A stretch of DNA of 64,000 bases from Jannaschia pohangensis (GTDB lineage: Bacteria; Pseudomonadota; Alphaproteobacteria; Rhodobacterales; Rhodobacteraceae). The number at the start of each line of letters is the position of its first letter. The stretch's first letter is position 1. The notes beneath the pieces are model-generated. The model searched no databases and had not been told where the DNA came from. It saw only the letters and a program-made list of their open reading frames with translations. Below, piece after piece: positions 62,022 through 64,000 of this stretch. A program made the position numbers and the translations under genes. The stretch spans positions 434,001 through 498,000 of the forward strand of contig NZ_FORA01000003.1 in assembly GCF_900113875.1 (NCBI RefSeq). The letters run 5' to 3'.

Positions 62022-63596
62022 TCAGTTCATGGTGAAATGCTTGAACTTCGGGTCATCCTCGGGGCTGACTTCGGTGCCAACGGCATCGGTCATGCCCCAG
62101 TTCAGCACCTGATGGTGAAGCGGCAGATAGAGCTGCTGCTCCTGCACCACGTCCCAGATCGCCGCGACATCGGCGTTGCGCGCATCGAGGTCGGTCTGCG
62201 ACGCGAGGCCCACGATCTTGGCATCCACATCCGCATCCGAGAAGCCGGTCGGGTTCCACGATCCGCGATCCCCTTCCTTGGTGTGGACGAGGAAGTTGAA
62301 GATATACTCGCTGTCATAGGTCGGCACACCCCACCCGAGCAGGTAGAAATCCGTCTGGTCGTTCTGGATCAGCGGGAAGTGCAGGGCCTTGGACTGGGCG
62401 TTCAGGTTGATCGTGATCCCGATCTGCCCCAGCATTCCGGCCACCGCCTGACAGATCGCCTCGTCGTTGACATAGCGGTCATTGGGGCAATCCAGCTGCA
62501 CGGTGAACCCGTCGGCATAGCCCGCCTCGGCCAGCAGCGCCTTGGCGCCCTCGACATCCGCCGGGCTGACGGCGTCCAGCGCCTCGGTCCAGCCGTTCAC
62601 GAAGGGCGGGGCGATCATGCCGGCGGGCTGCGACTGGCCGCGCATGACGACCTGTTGGATGGCATCGCGGTTGATGGCCATGTTCATCGCCCGGCGGACG
62701 CGGACATCCGCAAACGGGTTGGCGCCGTCGACGCTGTCACGCTCCAGATCCGCGGCCCCCATGTTCATGCCCAGGAAGATCACGCGGTTCTGCGGGGCCG
62801 TCTTGACCACCAGCCCGTCGGTCCCGTTGACCCGGTCGAGGTCCTGCACCGGAACGTCCTGGATGAAATCCACTTCACCCGACAGCAGCGCCGCAACCCG
62901 CGTCGCCGCGTTCTGGATCGGGGTGTATTCGATCCTGGTGACGTCCATAGGGAACTGCTCCATGCCCCAATAATTGGGGTTCTGGTCCAGCACGGTCTTC
63001 ACGTCCGGCTCCCGCGAGGTGAGGGTGAAGGGGCCGGTGCCGTTGGCGTTGGTCGCGGCAAAGGTCGTCTCGCCCTCGGCGATGTTCTGGACGTCGACGA
63101 CGCCATTCGCCTCGGCCCAACCGCTGTCCATGACAAAGAGGTTGGTGAAGTTCGACGGCAGGATCGGGTTCGGCCCGTCGGTCACGAATTCCACGGTCAA
63201 GTCGTCGACGGCGCGAATTTCCACGATGGAGGTCAGAAGCTCCTTCATGGCGCTGAATTCGGACTTGGCGCGGTTGAAGCTGAAGACGACGTCTTCGGCG
63301 GTGAAGGCCGCACCGTCGTGGAAGGTGACGTCCGGGCGCAGCTTGAAGGTCCAGACGTTCGGATCGCTCTCGCTCGGGGCCCATTCGGTGGCCAGGGCCG
63401 GCTCGAAGGCGCCGGTGACATCGCGGATGATGAGCGGCTCATAGATCTGGTGGGCCAGCGTGTGGGTCGGCCCCTCGTTCTGGGCATGGGGGTCCAGCGT
63501 CAGGCTGTCCCCGGCGCGCGCCCACCGCAGCGTCTCGGCGCTGGCGGCCCCGGCGGTCATGGCGAGGATGGTCAGAATGGCGGTTGTGCGAAGCAT
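62022..63596 (-). CDS. ABC transporter substrate-binding protein, DppA/OppA family (copy 2)
   Basis: 524 residues with signal peptide (about 1-20, ending GAASA). SBP family 5 features: GDSLTLDPHAQNEGPTHTLA, TFHDGAAFTAEDVVFSFNRA, NANGTGPFTLTSREPD, CPNDRYVNDEAICQAVAGML. Close paralogue of the protein at 59304. It has its own terminator, so it is expressed separately from the operon and may broaden the range of the same permease. Confidence 0.92.
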   Translation of the reverse strand: MLRTTAILTILAMTAGAASAETLRWARAGDSLTLDPHAQNEGPTHTLAHQIYEPLIIRDVTGAFEPALATEWAPSESDPNVWTFKLRPDVTFHDGAAFTAEDVVFSFNRAKSEFSAMKELLTSIVEIRAVDDLTVEFVTDGPNPILPSNFTNLFVMDSGWAEANGVVDVQNIAEGETTFAATNANGTGPFTLTSREPDVKTVLDQNPNYWGMEQFPMDVTRIEYTPIQNAATRVAALLSGEVDFIQDVPVQDLDRVNGTDGLVVKTAPQNRVIFLGMNMGAADLERDSVDGANPFADVRVRRAMNMAINRDAIQQVVMRGQSQPAGMIAPPFVNGWTEALDAVSPADVEGAKALLAEAGYADGFTVQLDCPNDRYVNDEAICQAVAGMLGQIGITINLNAQSKALHFPLIQNDQTDFYLLGWGVPTYDSEYIFNFLVHTKEGDRGSWNPTGFSDADVDAKIVGLASQTDLDARNADVAAIWDVVQEQQLYLPLHHQVLNWGMTDAVGTEVSPEDDPKFKHFTMN

Positions 63597-63677
63597 GTCG
63601 TTCTCCTGTTGGAAAAGACCCCTGTCCCGGGGTTCATGCGCGACAAGGGACCACCGTTGGCCGACATGTGCAAGCGG

Positions 63678-64000
63678 CTACTCGCCGACGGTCGGCTGCG
63701 ACTTTCGGGCGTTCCCTGGGTGGACGGCATCCGGCCCCCAGATCGCGACATAGGTGTCGATGACCATGCCGCGACGCTGGAAGAGGACGAAAAGCGTGCC
63801 CAGAATCGCCCACCAGATCGGCAGGAGCAACCACATCCATATGGGCGCATTCGCCTGCCAGAGCCCCGACAGGACGGCCAGCATCGACAGGATCAGCGCC
63901 GCATAGCCCGCGACCTTGTGCAGCACCTCGAACGCCAGCCGTCGGGGCGTCATGTCATAGTGGTCGCCCCGCATCGACCGGTCCGTCGGCCCGCCCTTGG
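63678..64000 (-). CDS. Cytochrome b561-domain membrane protein, C-terminal part
   Basis: The gene enters from beyond base 64000; the reading frame is open to the edge (KGGPTDRSMRGDHYDMTP). The visible 107 residues contain HKVAGYAALILSMLAVLSGL and APIWMWLLLPIWWAILGTLF, two membrane helices with a conserved His, and a cytoplasmic tail (FQRRGMVIDTYVAIWGPDA). This matches the C-terminus of b561-domain proteins of Rhodobacterales that carry haem b and transfer electrons across the membrane. Start unseen. Confidence 0.7.
   Translation of the reverse strand, partial: KGGPTDRSMRGDHYDMTPRRLAFEVLHKVAGYAALILSMLAVLSGLWQANAPIWMWLLLPIWWAILGTLFVLFQRRGMVIDTYVAIWGPDAVHPGNARKSQPTVGE

Overview
The window looks like a chromosomal segment of an alphaproteobacterium of the Rhodobacteraceae (Roseobacter/Rhodobacter type). 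The evidence is high G+C, many ATGA/GTGA gene overlaps, a flagellar cluster with FlaF, FlbT and a DUF1217 protein, a mitochondrial-type NDUFS4 homologue, a short PutA beside a divergent Lrp regulator, TRAP and dipeptide ABC transporters, and a BciA-like divinyl chlorophyllide reductase. The last gene suggests, but does not prove, a photosynthetic lineage. I see no insertion sequence, prophage, CRISPR array or rRNA; one tRNA (Arg, anticodon TCT) is present.

1-18 kb is mixed housekeeping. It starts with a truncated dihaem peroxidase gene, a secreted DUF7282 protein, a divergent ECF sigma/RskA-type anti-sigma pair, an alpha/beta hydrolase, typA/bipA, copC-copD, tRNA-Arg, the NDUFS4-like protein, uvrB, small hypothetical genes, trmL, a PBP4-type dacB, an EamA transporter and nadD. 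It ends with a TetR-PspA-YiaAB locus carrying four copies of one palindrome, TGAAC-N3-GTTCA, and then ettA.

19-40.3 kb is a flagellar cluster in five transcription blocks: fliF-fliH-fliN-fliP-unknown (minus); fliL-small protein-motE-motA-unknown-flhA-fliR-flhB-fliJ-like (plus); flgB-flgC-fliE-fliQ-flgF-flgG-flgA-flgH-fliL2 (minus); fliI (plus); and fliC-flaF-flbT-DUF1217 (minus). CtrA-like boxes (TTAA-N7-TTAA type) lie ahead of several blocks, which fits CtrA control of motility in this group. fliG, fliM, motB and the hook and junction genes are not here.

40.6-54.9 kb is catabolic: a divergent lrp/putA pair for proline, then uxaC-uxuA-uxuB (hexuronate to 2-keto-3-deoxygluconate), a GMC oxidoreductase, a TRAP transporter (dctPQM), an IclR regulator and an SMP-30-type lactonase.

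54.9-64 kb is a dipeptide/oligopeptide-type ABC transporter. A low-G+C gene of the 'ADP-ribosylation/crystallin J1' annotation group sits between the permease and ATPase genes. Two paralogous substrate-binding protein genes flank the bciA-like gene. The window ends inside a cytochrome b561-domain gene.
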